Assembly (NCBI RefSeq): GCF_000283155.1 | Contig: NW_004454178.1 | Coordinates: 25,110,878 to 25,174,877 of the forward strand | Direction of reading: 5' to 3' | Length of the DNA stretch: 64,000 nucleotides | DNA from: Ceratotherium simum simum | Lineage: Eukaryota > Chordata > Mammalia > Perissodactyla > Rhinocerotidae | Part shown: positions 45,430 through 60,400 of the stretch, one piece after another | Numbering within the stretch: position 1 is the first letter of the stretch | Layout: every line of letters begins with the position of its first letter | The notes under the pieces: model-generated | Told to the model about the DNA's origin: nothing | The model's input: only the letters and a program-made list of their open reading frames with translations | Database searches by the model: none | Translations under genes and position numbers: made by a program

Positions 45430-48400
45430 GTGAGGAGCCAGACCAGTTGCTTTTATTCTGGGCGAACAGAGATACTAAATGTAATTGGGCTAGATAGTTC
45501 CCCTCCAGTGTTGCTACTTTTTAAGCCTTCCTCCCAGTAAGGTTGAAAGATTCAGCATGTTTTTAACTTGGCAGACTCACTCCGGTGATTTTTGGTGAAT
45601 ATGGTCAGCCTACACAGGACCTCTCAGGCAAAGGAAAGATTTAGGGATGAGAAGGTGAATCGGAAGAGAGGGTTTCTGTCCAGCCAGGCTTTCAGGAACT
45701 GCTGACGGGTACAGTTGCCTTCAGGGTAATAAGTGGAAAGTGGACAGGTTGACCTCTGCTAACCAAATTGTATATGTTTTGTCTTAACACAAATCTGAGA
45801 TTTATTTTTCTGTGGTAATTATAGAAGAAAAAATAAATAACAAGAGCATATAAAGCAAGTTGACTAAACTTTATGTGCTTATGAATATATGTGGTTTTAA
45901 CTATTAAGAAGACTTTAGAATATGATAAAAAATGCTATTTCAAGTCAGAAGGGAAACAGTGGATTATTCAGCAAGTGGTATTAGGACAATTGACCATCCA
46001 TTTTGGAAAAAAAATTAGATTCCTACCTCATGCTAGAGAGAAAAATTAATTCTACATAGTGTAAAAAGGCTAAGTATTACACACATTCATAGAATTAGAA
46101 TAAATTATAGAAGAATACTTTTATAATCATGTGGTAGGGAAGGCCAGAGAGACAAAACCCGGAAGTCAGAGAAGAAAAGACTGATCCATTTAACTAAATC
46201 TTAATAAGCGTGGTATGACAAGATATTATAAAAAGTTAAAAGATAAGCAACAAATTAGGAAAAAGTCACTTATATTATAAATATGAAAAACAAAGAATTA
46301 GTATCTAGAATATATAATGAACTCTTATACAAATCTCTAAGAAAAACACAGTCAGAAAAATGAGTTTCTAATTGAAACTAATACTGTTCTCCTTAGCTCC
46401 AGTCCCATCTTTATAACAGCTTATTAGACATTCGAATCTGGATGTTTTATCACTAAGCTCAAACTCTCTCTTCATCTTCTAAATCAACTCTCTTCATAAA
46501 GTCCCTATCTCTCTAGCTCCAAATATTCCCATTCAATTGTAATACCAAGTTGTAAACCTTAGCATTATCTTAGTGATGTTTAAGAAGATGGTGGCCAATT
46601 GGTGAGTCATGAAATCAGTTTAGCTGATTGTGATCAGCTTTGTTTTTTAATAAAATAAAATAGACTAGAAAACACTAGAATACACTGAACATAGTTGGAG
46701 TAGTTACTGTTTTGTAAAATTTTTGTTTCACTTATACACACACTTATATATGTATGTGTGTACTGGATCTTGATATAAAACGTGTTCTTAGTCAAAAAAA
46801 TATTTGAAAGCCACTAATCTCTCTCTCCCTCATGTACCATTCCTAATTGACCGCCAAGTCTTGTTGATTGTGGAACTTTTACGCTAATCTCTTCTCCAAT
46901 CCCACTTCTGCACTCTTGGTCTATCTTGGTCTGTCTGCATTCTTGCTTCATTCTTACTGTTGCCAGAGGTGTCTAAACTCAATTTCATTCACATGACTAC
47001 CCTTTTAAGAAGCTTTCCGTAGTCCTCTGTTGCCTTAGAGTAAGAGCCTTAGCACATCATAAAAGACTTCTTTTCTGTTCACAGCTCTTGTCATCCACAT
47101 AGAGCTATTTCATTTTACAAGCTGGCTTATAATTTCCTGAAAGTGCCATCATCTTTCACACAGCTAACTTTGTACATGCTGTTTGATTTGCCTAAGATAA
47201 CTGTATGTTATCTTTGTAACACTTTGTAGCATTTGCCTACTCATCAACACAACTCTGTCAGCACGCTTTAACTGTATCATATTTATGTGTGCTTTTCCAA
47301 TCTGTGACCCTTATGAAAGCCATAAGTATTTGGGTGCGGCACCCATGTCTTCTTTCCTTTGTTTCTACAGTGCCTAAGGCTGGCATAGGAGGTACCCAAA
47401 GACTACAAATGGAGTGGCTGCCTTATAAATAGTAAACTCCTTGCCATTGAAAGAGTTCAAAGAGCATCTTGGCTACTGTCTTAGTCTGCTGGGGCTACTA
47501 TAACGAAATACCATAGCTTAAAGAACAGATATTTATTTTTTCACAGTTCTGGAGGCTAGAAGTCCAAATTAGGGTACCAGCATGGTTGGGTTCTGTTAAG
47601 GGCTCTCTTCCTGGCTTATAAATGGCCGTCTTCTTACACTATCCTCACATAGTGGAGAGAAAGAGAGAGCAAGCTCTTTGGCACTTCTCCCATCTTAAGG
47701 GCCTCACCCTCATGACCTCATCTATCCCTGATTACCTCCCAAAGGCCCCACCTCTAATTACCATCACATTGGGGGTTAGGGCTTCAACTTACGAGTTTTG
47801 AGGGGGGGACACAATTCAGTCCATAGCAGCAACCATAGGGATATTTGTCATGGATAATGTGCAAAGTATTCCTACACTGGGAAGAACTTGGACCAGATCA
47901 CATCTAAGGTCTTTTCTAGTATTTAAATCCTGTGATGTTGCTGCTGTTAACATTTTATCCTTATTTTTTTTATCAGATGAGCCTTCTAATCCTAAAAAAG
48001 AAAATTTGTTACTATCTTCCAATGGTAATGAAGCCAAATTGACTTTTCTTGATAACTGGGATTCCTTGGCACTAGAACAAAGAGCTAATGACAAAGAAAT
48101 CAACTATATTGACAAAATAGATTTATTGGAGCCATCTTTTACTGTGAGTCCAGATACTAACGTGGAGAGTATTCACTCTCAGTCAAGTGAGTTTGAAGAC
48201 AGTACTGACTATGCTTTCTTGAATGAAACATACTCTATACATTATGCAGAGTCAAAACTAAAGAATGAATATCTTATTCATTTAAATTCAGAATTAGATT
48301 CTGAAATGCAAAAAGGAGAGGAGGTGTTTTTTGATATTTTGGAATACCAAGGTAATAAGATTATTGGCTTGGAAAGAATCTACAAGATTTCAGATGATGA

Positions 48401-51400
48401 TTTTAAAGAAACTTCTGAAGATATGCAAAAGTATGATATAGATGAAGACTCACAGCAGGAGTATCACAGTGCAGAAGAACAAGAATATATAAGTAACAAT
48501 TTATCTTTTGGCCGAACAAAAACATTAAACATATCTAATCTTGAAGTTGTTGGATTAAGAAATTCAGGTTATGAAGTTAAAAGTGCTAGCAATCTAAAAG
48601 ATAATCATGTTAAGTTAGAAAGTAGTTCTAGCATCTCTTTAGATTCAGCTGATGTTTATGGACAAGAAGATTCACCTCATGTCTCCAAATTTCAAAATTC
48701 TGTTATGTTAAGAGAATATCATAAACCAAAGCATGAAAAGTGGAAGGAACAAGAGACTAGTTTAATGTACCACTCAGTATTTGATGAAACTGCACTAAGG
48801 AGTAGTCCTCTTGAAAACCAGGAATCTGAATCCAAGAGTGGTTTCTTGAACCCTCAAAAAACATTAAAAACTAAAATTTATACTGGCAAAATGAAATCTC
48901 AAATAACTGAAAGTAAAGATTTTTGTGTAAATGCAATTGCTGAGAACAAAATGTTACAACACCTTGAAAATCCTAGCACATTACCACAGGACAAAGCTTT
49001 TGAGACATTACTCCAACCCTGTAAAGACTGTCAGACTTCCTGGACCTCTGTTTTTGATGATTCAGTAATTTCTGCCTGTGGATGTTCACATTATGAAAGC
49101 CTACAAAACACTCCTAACCCAGCTTTAGATTGTTCTGTTACTCTACCAAGCATTGCAGTCAAAGATAATCAGGCAACAGAAGCAGCTAGCCCCTTAAAAG
49201 TTGCTAATGACAGTACCACAAATAAAACATGCTTTCACAATACGGAAGGACCATGTCCTGAGTCAGTTGCAGCAAGTTGTACAGTCACAGTTAATCAGAC
49301 AGTGGATGTTAGCACTGATTTTAGGGCTTGTTTCACAACCAGCAGGGCGACAAGTGCAAGATCTTCTGTAGTATCTACATCAAGCAACACAGAGATAACA
49401 ATGATGAATAAGAAACGGCCTGGTGAATGGCAAAGTGAGAAACAAAGAAGTGTGGCTTGTAATACAGATTGGTCGTACAGTCAAGATAATGAAGATACAC
49501 AGATGGCAATGACAAAAGGACCATTGGGAAAATCTCTCTCAGTTGACAGTTTAAAACCTAATGGAAATTTCATAAATAAGGTAAAACCAATATGATTAAG
49601 AATAAAGTTTTATTTGAATTTAGAGGCAGTGTACACTAATGTAAATGTTTTGCTTCATTGACTTATAGCAGGGGTTCTTGAGGCTTTTGTGAGGAAATGC
49701 TAGATGAAAGGGAACAGGTGAATAGATTACTATCAGCTCTATCCTTCAGCTGTTGCCACAAAGTCAATTAGAAATTGGGTTTTACATTTTGCTAGTTTGG
49801 AACTGCAGATACAATGTGTTGTCTATCATATATTTCTAATCTGATTTTAAATCATGTTTTCAGGATTCTCTGGAATTAAGAAAAACATTTGATACCATGG
49901 ACTTAAAGAAACATCCTGAGAGGTAAGTCAGATGTATAAGTTTGCAGATACACAGGGGGAAAACATCAAAATACTAATTTGCTTTTTTGTAGGAGCAAAT
50001 GGAATAATAGCTAAAAGGTACTTTTAAGAAATCGTCTGCCTCAGCCGTTTGCCTTCAAACAAATAAATATTAGGATAATATAAAATATTAAAGCTTTCCA
50101 CTTATTGAGATTTCAGTCTCAATAATTCCTTCAGAAACTCATGGCATCTTATCTTTATTTATCCAACCCAAATCCACACTGATTTAATTACTCCAGTTTC
50201 TTTCATTTGATCCCCTATAGACTAAAACAAAATAGCACCTTTGGAAAATGTCATATATTTGAGGAAGTAAATACCTACTTTCACTGGGATATTTTAATCT
50301 TGATTTTAATTAGTTGTATAATTTACTTTGCATTTGTTAGATACCCTTATAATTCAGAACCCAATGGAGAACCAGGAAGTGGGGGAAGGGAGAGAAAAGA
50401 GGAAGTCTCTGAGAAGCATGAAAATTAGTTTTCATGCTCTGAGGTCATTTACTTTTTCCTTCATTCATTCTTCATTCTTCTAATGAGTTTAATACGGTAC
50501 CCAATCCTATAAAATTAAGTAGAAGGTTGGTTTCCAGAGATAGAAGTGTTGAAAACAACTGGAAGTGGCAGCTAGTAGCAGGGGAAGAACTAGCTATTAA
50601 CCAAGAACTATTAACATTCACAAAACATAGTGATTTGGGGCTTTTTGATATAATAACACATCAAAATAGTTGCTTATAATAATGACCCTTAATTACTAAG
50701 AAAAATGTAAAGTATGTCTATTGTTTAGTAAAAAGATAACACATTTAAGAACAGTTTCCATCCAGAATGCTTATAGCTTGAAAAAATATTGGCTAAAGCT
50801 TGATTTAGGTTGAAAATCTATTGATTCTGGATAAATAAAGTCAGTACTTTACTTTGGAATCCTTTTTTGGTAAAAGAAAGAGTGAATTTGAGAATTGTTT
50901 ACTTCCTTGACTTCTAGAAAGAATATATTTAGCTTTGACTCTTGACATCCTTATTTTCTCCAGCTGTAATGTGTTCCTACAGCCTTTCCATCTTTAGCAG
51001 AAATTGACTTAAACTTGACAGAGAAATGTAGGAAATTTAAAATCAGTTTCTAGAGGCATGTCATTAACACAGAAAAATATTTGGAATCTTACCTAATGCA
51101 GATTTTTATTTTAAAGGGAACTTCAACTTTCTAAAGAAATGGAGAAGAATTTGCCATCAAAGTGCTGTCAGAGAATAATGCAGAGAGCCATCAAAGCAGA
51201 GTTACACCTTTTAAATGTTCACTATCAGATGTGTCATCGTCATTGCAGTGATATTTACAAACTTGTAATGGAAAACAGGGAAGGATTAAATAGGTGATTG
51301 TTAATTTTAAATCTGTATCTTCTTAGATATTTATCACTAGCTTTAGGGGCTGGCCTGGTGGCGTAGTGGTTAAGTTCACACGCTCCGCTTTGGCAGCCTT

Positions 51401-54400
51401 GAGTTTGCAGGTTCGGATCCTGGGCACAGACCTACGCACTGCTTGTCAAGCCATGCTGTGGCAGTGTCCCATATAAAGTAGAGGAAGATGGGGCACAGAT
51501 GTTAGCCCAGGGCCAATGTTCCTCAGCAAAAAGTGGAGGATTGGCAACAGATGTTAGCTCAGGGCTAATCTTCCTCAAAAAAAAAAAAAAAGAAATTTAT
51601 CACTAGCTTTAAATGTATTCTAGAAAATTTCTTTAATTTTCATTTTTCAAGGGCAAAATGAGGGGTAGATTGTAACTGGGTTTGTTAGCTGCCCTAGGGG
51701 TAATGGACTTTAAAAAGTAGTGTGTTTGAATTTCATGGAGAGGCAGTAGTGCATGTTGGGATGATGAATCCAGGTAAAAGATGGATTTGATGTTTCTTAT
51801 AAAGTCCAAATATGGATGAAGTCAGTTGGAGGGTTTTGTATTTTTCTCTGGCTTATATATTGAGGGTTGCTTGTATTGCCCCTAGAAGAACACATCTTCT
51901 GTGGTTCATTTTCTTTTACTAAACATTTGAAAGAAAAACTTTAAAGATCTGGTAGAGTTAGAACTAAGAATATAATATAGTGTTAATGTTAAATGGATGA
52001 CTTGGGCCTAAATAATTTAGTTTTGTGAACTTCACTTTGGAACAGGAATTTATCAAGTAATTCTACTAAGAAGGAATTAGGATCAGCACTACTGTCTGTT
52101 TGGGGAGACTTAAAAGTTAGATACATGAGTTTGAAAGAACAACTAAACAAGGGTGTACCACTGGAAGAGCTACCCCCACTGTCATTAGAATCAAAATTAT
52201 TATCTACCTTCTCTACTTTTACTTTCAGGGTATGTATTTATGTTTTATGAATAAAATTTTTACTTCATTTAGACAGAAAACATTTTAAACTAAAAGATTT
52301 TTCTTTGCTTCTCTCTCTTTCCAGCTAATGAAAGAAGAACCACATGTGTAAGTTACAGTTTTATCTAATTTAGAATTCATTAGATATTAAAAATTGCTTA
52401 ATTCAGTTAACTTTAAGTTTTCTGTTTTGGTTCTTATTCAGAACATTGATAAATTCTTTAGTGAAATGTTTATCTGTTTAGTCTTTCAGGAGCAGATTCT
52501 GAACTGGATAATCAAAGTACACATGATGTTGACATTTCTTCGAGCCTAAAAAAGACACTCTCTCAAGTGAGATTTTTTAAAAGTAGTTCATCAGTGTAAA
52601 TCTTTGTAAATCTTTGATTTTATGGCTTAAGCGAAGTAAACTATAATTTTCAGAAGGTCTCACATCCTTCTTTTCACTCAACTGGCTTATTTTGTGTACT
52701 GCTATTTGAGGGATATAACTGATTAGAAGGAACATAATTTCCTGATCAGACAGATGTCAGTATGTTGAGTAGGGTGACCATATAATTTACCATCAAACCA
52801 GGAGAATGAAAGGTAGTGATGTTAATAATTCACCATGATAGTAGGTATAAACCCAAATGTATCAGGCAAACCATGACTTATGGCCACCATCATGTTGACC
52901 CAGTGTGGTTAAAACTATCTTCATCTCATAAGGTAGAGTAAAGTAGTAATCCCATTCGTTTTAGACAGCACAAAGTTTTAATTCCTCCTTTATTGAACTG
53001 ATGAAAATAGTTTTTAAATGCATTTTATAGGTTTTCTTGATCTCTTGTTCCCTCAAGGAAATGCTTGTCAGATGACAGTCTGTGTAAGAGCACTCTGCAG
53101 ATTGTGAACTGATATAGAAACATAAATTACATTCCATTATCAAGTGAGGCAATGGAGTAGGAAAGGCGAAGTTTATTTCTACTTTCTGACTTTGTTCTTA
53201 ACCCTGAGGTTATGTTATTTGGGTAGTCTTAAATAATAAGATGCCTTCCAAAGCCAAAAGTGAAATACTTGATTGATTTATATTCCTTTCTATTAACGTA
53301 AATGATTAAAAGTAAATTACTTTAGCAATTTATTTATTCCATTGTTCTACTCCTTAAAAAAAACTCAATTATCCACAAAAAATTAACAGATCTAAAACTA
53401 GATTTTTATATCCTCAAATTTCTTACATAGTTTGCTTAAACAACTTGTCCATTTAATGATATATAATGTTCTGGAGAGTTTTTTTTTTCCATCATTATAA
53501 TTGTAGCAAGGTATTACCTGCTTTTCTTTTCCTTTTTTTTTTTTTTTCTGGTGAGGAAGATTAGCCCTGAGCTAACATCAGTTGCCAATCCTCCTCTTTT
53601 TGCTGGGGAAGATTGGCCCTGAGCTAACATCTGTGACCATCTTCCTCTATTCTATCTGGGATGCCTGCCACAGCATTGCTTGATAAGCAGTGCATGCCTG
53701 GGATCTGAACCTGTGAACCCTGGGCCACCAAAGTGGAGCACACAAACAACCACTATACCACCGGGCCGGCCCCAAACCTGCTTATTTGGGAAGAACAATA
53801 GATTATTTTTTAAAGTACAAGATGCAGATATAAAATAATTTTTATAATCTTAGTTTTGGCTCTAAAACACTGTCTATTTTAAGTTGGGGTTACATTTTAA
53901 TACCTAGCTTATTAAATTAGCAGGTTATGCGTGAAAGCCAGTATAATGTAGTGTATCTAAATTTCAGCTACTTATGTACCATCTTCACAGTTTTCCATAG
54001 CCATATATTACCTATGTTATTTGCTTTGTATTTTTCTTTAAATGATTCTCCTTTTTAAATAAATTTGCATGTAAAGAGTAACTTACTATTATATGTGGGA
54101 AAGAAATATTACTTCCCATAAATAAAAGGTATACATAAGCACCTGTTAAATTAAATATTTATATGTATACCTCCAGAAATCATCTCAAGTACTTCTAGTG
54201 TGTGTATGCCACACTTCGCTAAATAATGGTAGTGTTAGCATATAGTCAAATATACACAGGCTGGGTTCATGTCCTAATTCTTGTTAACTGTGTGGCAGAC
54301 ATAAAGCAACAAGTTACTTAGATTGTTTGCTCACCTGTAAATTCGAGTTGGTAATGATTTTGCTCTAATAGCCTTCATTGTTGTGAGGTCTAAATAATGC

Positions 54401-57400
54401 CAGTAAAGAGAGCCCATCACATAATCAGAGTGCATTATCTGTTAGTCCTGATTGTTGTTGTTTTTATTATTTTAATCCTCAGATGTCTTTATTATCTGAC
54501 AATAGTCATCCTAAACAAGATACATCACCCAAAGAAGATGGTTTAAAAAATGGCGATATAGATGTAGACTTTAGTCAATTGAAACTTGATGATAAAGGTC
54601 AGCATAAAAATGTATTGTCTTGGGTCATTGCTAGAAAACAAATAATACGGTTTAAATATTCCTCGTTCCCATTCATTAAATAAAAATAAATATTTTTAAT
54701 TGACCGGCATCATTCTGATTATGAATGTTAAGTATGTTCTTATTATACCTACTGACATACCTACTAATATATCTGATAATGCCAAATAATGCAGACTTTT
54801 GTTCTTGTGGTTCATGTTTTCCAATCTGGAAATTCTTTCTTCTGTCCAGTTTGTATCTCTATAAATTGTGTGTAATTTTGTTTTGTTTTGTCCTCTGTGA
54901 AAAGAGACTATAATCATTCCAAATCCATATAATCTACCCATTTGGTGATGGGGAGAATGTATGTCTCCTGATTCTGAATCATTAATTCAATTTTTAATGA
55001 AATAAAGAGCTGCAGCACTGCTTAATCCCTTTTTAAAGATATTTACTGTTAGTCTGTGTATAAAAGTAATATGTCTCTCCTTCAATAGAGTATAATTTAA
55101 AAATCAGAAAAGTATGGCTTTTAATAAGCCAGGAGGCAGTGTTAATTAAAGGAAAACTGGGAAGCACACCACACTCCAACTGAAAAGGAATTCTTTTCAG
55201 GGACTGCTGAAAATCCCTTCTCAGAGAATCTTTATGCTTAGTTCTCTGATTTTGCTAATATTTATTTTTATATTTATGTATAAACTAGTAATCGTCATCA
55301 TGCTGATTCATTCTGAGAAGCTTTTTAGATAATTTCTCGGAGGGTTAACATTATACATAATTCATAGCAACTTGTGTTCAATTTCTCAGACTGCAAAAAT
55401 TATCGAGAAATAAGTGAAGACTGGTTTGATGCTAAAGAGAACCTGACGGGAGTTGACTTCTCAGGCATACAAGAAAATCAAATAGAACAAGAAAGAGGAG
55501 ATTCAAAGTTAATGCTAGGTTGGTTCTTAACAGTTTACTAAGAAATCCTAACCTAGCTCATTTGTAAAATATTGCTTACCATCTTCTGCACTATTTTGGA
55601 GAACTGAGTTAATATTTTATTCCTGTTTGTGGCTTTTCTCCTTAAATATAAAAAATGAGAAAATGAGCCATTTGGAGGTCAATTTTTTAAAGAGTAAATC
55701 AAGAAAAAATATATCTATAATCCTAATATGGTTTCCAAAATAGTACTGTGTAAATCAAGATATTTGTCCCCTACTTTTTTTCTTATGTGCCATTACTATT
55801 ACCACAAACTATATACCTGCTATTGATATTTGTCTGATGTAAAGGTTTTCTCGGTGTCATGTTTCCCCAGAGAAGGAAAGGATGTAAAGAGACCCCTAGC
55901 CAGCATTAACAGGCAGGGGTTAGGATCCTGTGTGCATCCAGCATCTTAGATAGCACTTCTCTGAACCAGAGATAAATGGAAGACACTTTTCTTAGTTATG
56001 ATGTAATTGATTACTCTGTTTAGATGTTGTTCATCAGTTTTTGAGCTACAAGAGACCTAATAACAACCAATCCAACCTTTTTATTTTTAAGATATATGAT
56101 GAAGGCCCAGAAATCTTAAAACTATACTCCAGGCTCTTGATCTTCAGTCTCATGCTGATATTTGCTAATAATGTTATAAAAAGCTTTGTGATAATAAAAG
56201 AATGAAATATTTAACAATTTTAACATTTTATCTTAAAAATATCAATAAAAAAATGGCCATCTTCTGTTGTATATTACATTTCTCCACAAGCAGAAATGAA
56301 GAATGTTGAACCCTTACGAAGAGATAAAGGTTATTTGATACATGTTGGTGGTCTCTGTCCTTCAGTATCTGAGGTATGCCAGGATTTATTTTTGAGCTTC
56401 ATTTTCAAATCTATTAAATTTCATATTTTGATTCTTTGTTGTTTTTTCTATCTTTCACAAACTTTTATTTCTCCTTTTAGGCTGATTTAAGGTCTCATTT
56501 CCAGAAATACCAAGTTTCTGAAATATCAATTTATGATTCTTCTACTAATTACAGGTATGTTTCCAAAATTCAATAAATGTGTATTTAGTGGGTGTCTGCT
56601 GTGTGCCAGAGGTTCTGTACTAGACATCAGCCACAGTGGTGAGAGAGTCAGGGGCCATACCCACAGGGGTTTTCCAGCCTTGGAGAGGGACACACGTTGA
56701 CAAATAGCTGCAATCATTCATCCGTGCTGTTCTTAATCAGATCTTTCCTTCATTATACTTTTTAACTTGTTATTAATGGTATATAGGAGAGTTACTGATT
56801 TTTGTGCACTTTATCTCGTTTCATACCATTTCATAGAAGCAGTAGAGTATGTTAAGAGAATGGGTTCTATAGCTATGGCGTGGGTTTGATTCCCAGCTCT
56901 CTCAGTAACCTGATGAATAAATTTGGACAAGTTACTTAACCTTTCTGTACCTCAGGCTCTTCATCATGAAGTGAGGATAATAATAGTACCTTCATAGCAT
57001 TGCTATGGAACTATTATTAGTTAAATAAGTAAAGCAAAAGGAATAAAGCCTGGCACGTAGTAGGGCTCAGAAAATTGTATTTAATTTTGTTATTTTTTAT
57101 TTTAATTACTCTAGTTGATGATTTCGTATTTTTTAGATAGATAGCTACATCATCTACATATAGTCATTTCCAATATGTATGTTACTACTTTCTGTTTTGT
57201 GACATTGTCAGAACTTTCAAAAGTATCAAATAATAATGGTGATAGCTTATGGAAATGCCTTTACTGTCTTATCACTAAAAATGATAGCTGTTTATTTCAG
57301 ATTTGAAAATCTTTATCAATTAAGAAAGGATCTTATTTGTAATTGGGGTTGAAACTTATTAAAAGTAAGTGTTTAATTTTGCATTAAGTGGAGTCACTTA

Positions 57401-60400
57401 AGATCATATTCTTTTTAAAAAATATTTGACCTATTGATATGTTGTTAATAAATTTCATTATATTGAAGTGGTGTTGTAATCATAAGAGTATTTCTTGATG
57501 TGAAAGACTCTTTTAGTATCTTGTTGAATCCTTTAAAAAAAAAAACTTTGTGTTTTTTTATTACTTGAAGTCTTATACATTCTATTAAATACAAAAATAC
57601 AAGGAGGTTATAAAAGTTTATCTGTCATCCCATCTTTTGAAAACAGCTGCTCTTCAGATTTGGTATACATATATCCTTTTTAGGATAGGGCTGGTGCTTT
57701 CAGAGGCCAGCTTTTGCCCAACTTTCTCAGTTATATGGTTAAAATTCTGGTCAGATTTTCAAACACTTTTTTTGGTCTACATATTTTTCCACTACAAGGT
57801 CATAAGGACATTCTCTTATATATGCTGCTAAATGTTTTTAAATTTTGCCTCTCACATTTAAGCCTTTGATCCATCTGGAGGTTATAATTGTGTATAGGGA
57901 TTAATTTTAATTTTTTTAGTATGCATAACTATTTGTCCCAAGACCACTAATGTGTGCAACTCTGTCATATATCAGCTTTGCAAATGTTTTACATTGTTTT
58001 AATATAAAATTAATAGGAGACAATTAATAAGAAATGCTTATTATCTTTTATTTCCCATCTTTGATTTGTTTTTTATTTAGTTATCTTAAATAAATATTCC
58101 TCCTAATCCCAAGGTAAGTATAATAACTTTTTATTTTTAAGAGCAGTTATTCTTGTGAAAGATATATTTCAGCCAGTAGTTACAAAATGAAGTTGGAGGC
58201 AATTTAAAGTCATTAACAAAGAAGCTTTTGGTTTTCTGTTTTTATATTTTAGATATGCATCTCTTGCTTTTAAAAAAAACAGTGATGCAAAGATGGCTGT
58301 GAAAGAAATGAATGGGATAGAAATAAATGGAAAATCAGTCAATGTGCGGCTTGTTAAAACTCCTGGAGAATATACATCACCGCTGTCCTCCAAAAATGGA
58401 AATAGAGTTAGTTTGAATAATTTGGAGAAAAGCACTAGCAAAGAAATCACCTCAGCCTCCTCTATTTCTAGATTGCCCAGAACTAGGCCAAGGCAGCTGG
58501 GATCTGAGCAAGACAGTGAGTTTTTCCCTTTTGACCAAAAGGTTAGTTTTCTTGATTGATCCCTTAAATAGTCTTTGTATATGCCATATTGCAATAAGTT
58601 ATTTGTTTGTGGAACAAATAACTCTAGAATCAGCAATCCTGAAGTGGGAATAAGAATGTTGATCAGAATTGTTTTTAACTTTGGATCCACCCTAACCTGC
58701 TTTTGTACAACTCTAGTTGCTCCTGGGGGACAATGTAGATCTTTGTAGACCTAGCTACAGAGAAACTCATTTGTCTTTAACAAGCCTCTTTGCCAAAGCT
58801 TTGGAGTCTTTTTGTCTCTTTATTTTTGGATAGTACTACTCTCTAAGTAGCTAATTACACTTTCATCATTCTATTTTTTCACAGCTAACTTTATCTCATA
58901 ATTATTAAAACTATAAAATGTAGTCATTTTATTATATATGCCATGATCTTTACCTCATTGGTGTCTTAAACACCATGTGGAAAGTGATGAAGTTGGCTTG
59001 TTCACTCTTATCTTTCCACTGCTCAGCAAAATGCATGACATCCTATAGGTGTTCCACAGATTTTTAAAAATTTGTGTATAGTAAAATTCACTCTTTTTGC
59101 TGTCTTTGAGTTTAGAAAAATGCATATAGTCATGTAACCGCCACCACAATCGATACAAAACAATTCCATCATTCCTTTTAAAACATTCTCTTGTGCTCTG
59201 CTCTGTTTCCTATTCTTATAATTTTACCTTTTGCAGAATGTCATATAAATGGAATAGTATGCAGCCTTATTAGTCTGGTTTCTTTCACTTACCTTAATGC
59301 ATTTGAGATTGATCCATGTTACTGTATATATCAGCAGTTCATTCCTGTTCATATTTTGACCATTTTTATTGGGTTATTTTCTTATTATATTAATAATTAT
59401 AATTATTATTTGAGTTTTTAATACTGTCATGCGTCACTTGATATGGATGTGTTCTGAGAAACGTGTTAAGTGATTTCATCGTTGTGCGAACATCAGAGAG
59501 TGTGCTAACACAAAGCTATATGGTATAGCCTACTACATACCTAGGCTATATGGTACTAATCTTATGGGAGCACCATCATATATGTGGTCCGTCATTGAGC
59601 AAAACCTTGTTATGCGACAGATAACTGTATTCTGAATAGAAATCCTTTTATCAGATAGATATGTGATTTGCAAATACTTTTTTCTAGCCTGTACTTTTTC
59701 TTTTCATTCTTTTAATAGTGTCTTTCTCAAAGCAGGAATTTTTTATTTTGATCAAGTACAATTTATCAGTTTTTTTTTATCTTGTGCTTTTAGTGTTGTA
59801 TCTAAGAAATCTTTGCATAACTCATGGTCACAAAAATTTTGAGTTAATTTTTATATGATGTGTGAGGTATGAATTGAAATGGTTTTGTTTCTTTTTATTT
59901 TGCATATGGAATTGTTCCAGCATCATTGAAAAGACTATACTATCTCCATTGAGTTATCTTTGCACCTTTATGAAAAATCAATCGACCATATTTGTGGGGC
60001 TGGCCCAGTGGCATAGTGGTTAAGTTCACAGGCTCTGCTTTGGCGGCCCGGGGTTCGCAGGCTTGGATCCCGGGCGCAGACCTATGCACCACGGCTCATC
60101 AAGCCATGCTGTGGCAGGCATCCCACATATAAAATAGAGGAAGATGGGCACAGATGTTAGCCCAGGGCCAATCTTTCTCAGCAAAAAGAGGAGGATTGGC
60201 AACAGATAGTAGCTCAGGGCTAATCTTCCTCACTACACACAAAAAAATCAATCGACCATATTTGTGTGGGTCTGTTCTCTTCCATTGATCTGTTTGTCTT
60301 TCCACCAATACTACACTATCTTAATTATTGTGGCTTTATAGTAAGTCTCGAAATCAGGTAGAATGAGTCCTCCAACTTTACTCTTCAAAATTGTTTTGGC

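Larger units (their letters stand above)
45430..47976 (+). other. RBM44 intron 1 (of coding part)
   Basis: Contains old sense L1 (about 45,900-46,370), an L2-like stretch (about 46,900-47,400) and another old repeat (47,478-47,828). It ends in a long T tract and TATCAG. Confidence 0.65.

Noticed and set aside
47850..47976. Start of RBM44 at the ATG at 47850
   Set aside because: The in-frame ATG lies in intron sequence before a T tract and AG acceptor. The exon at 45357 joins in phase with 47977 and gives the expected N-terminus.
52490..52566. Alternative acceptor CTTTCAG for RBM44 exon 7
   Set aside because: Joining there shifts the frame and meets a stop within a few codons.
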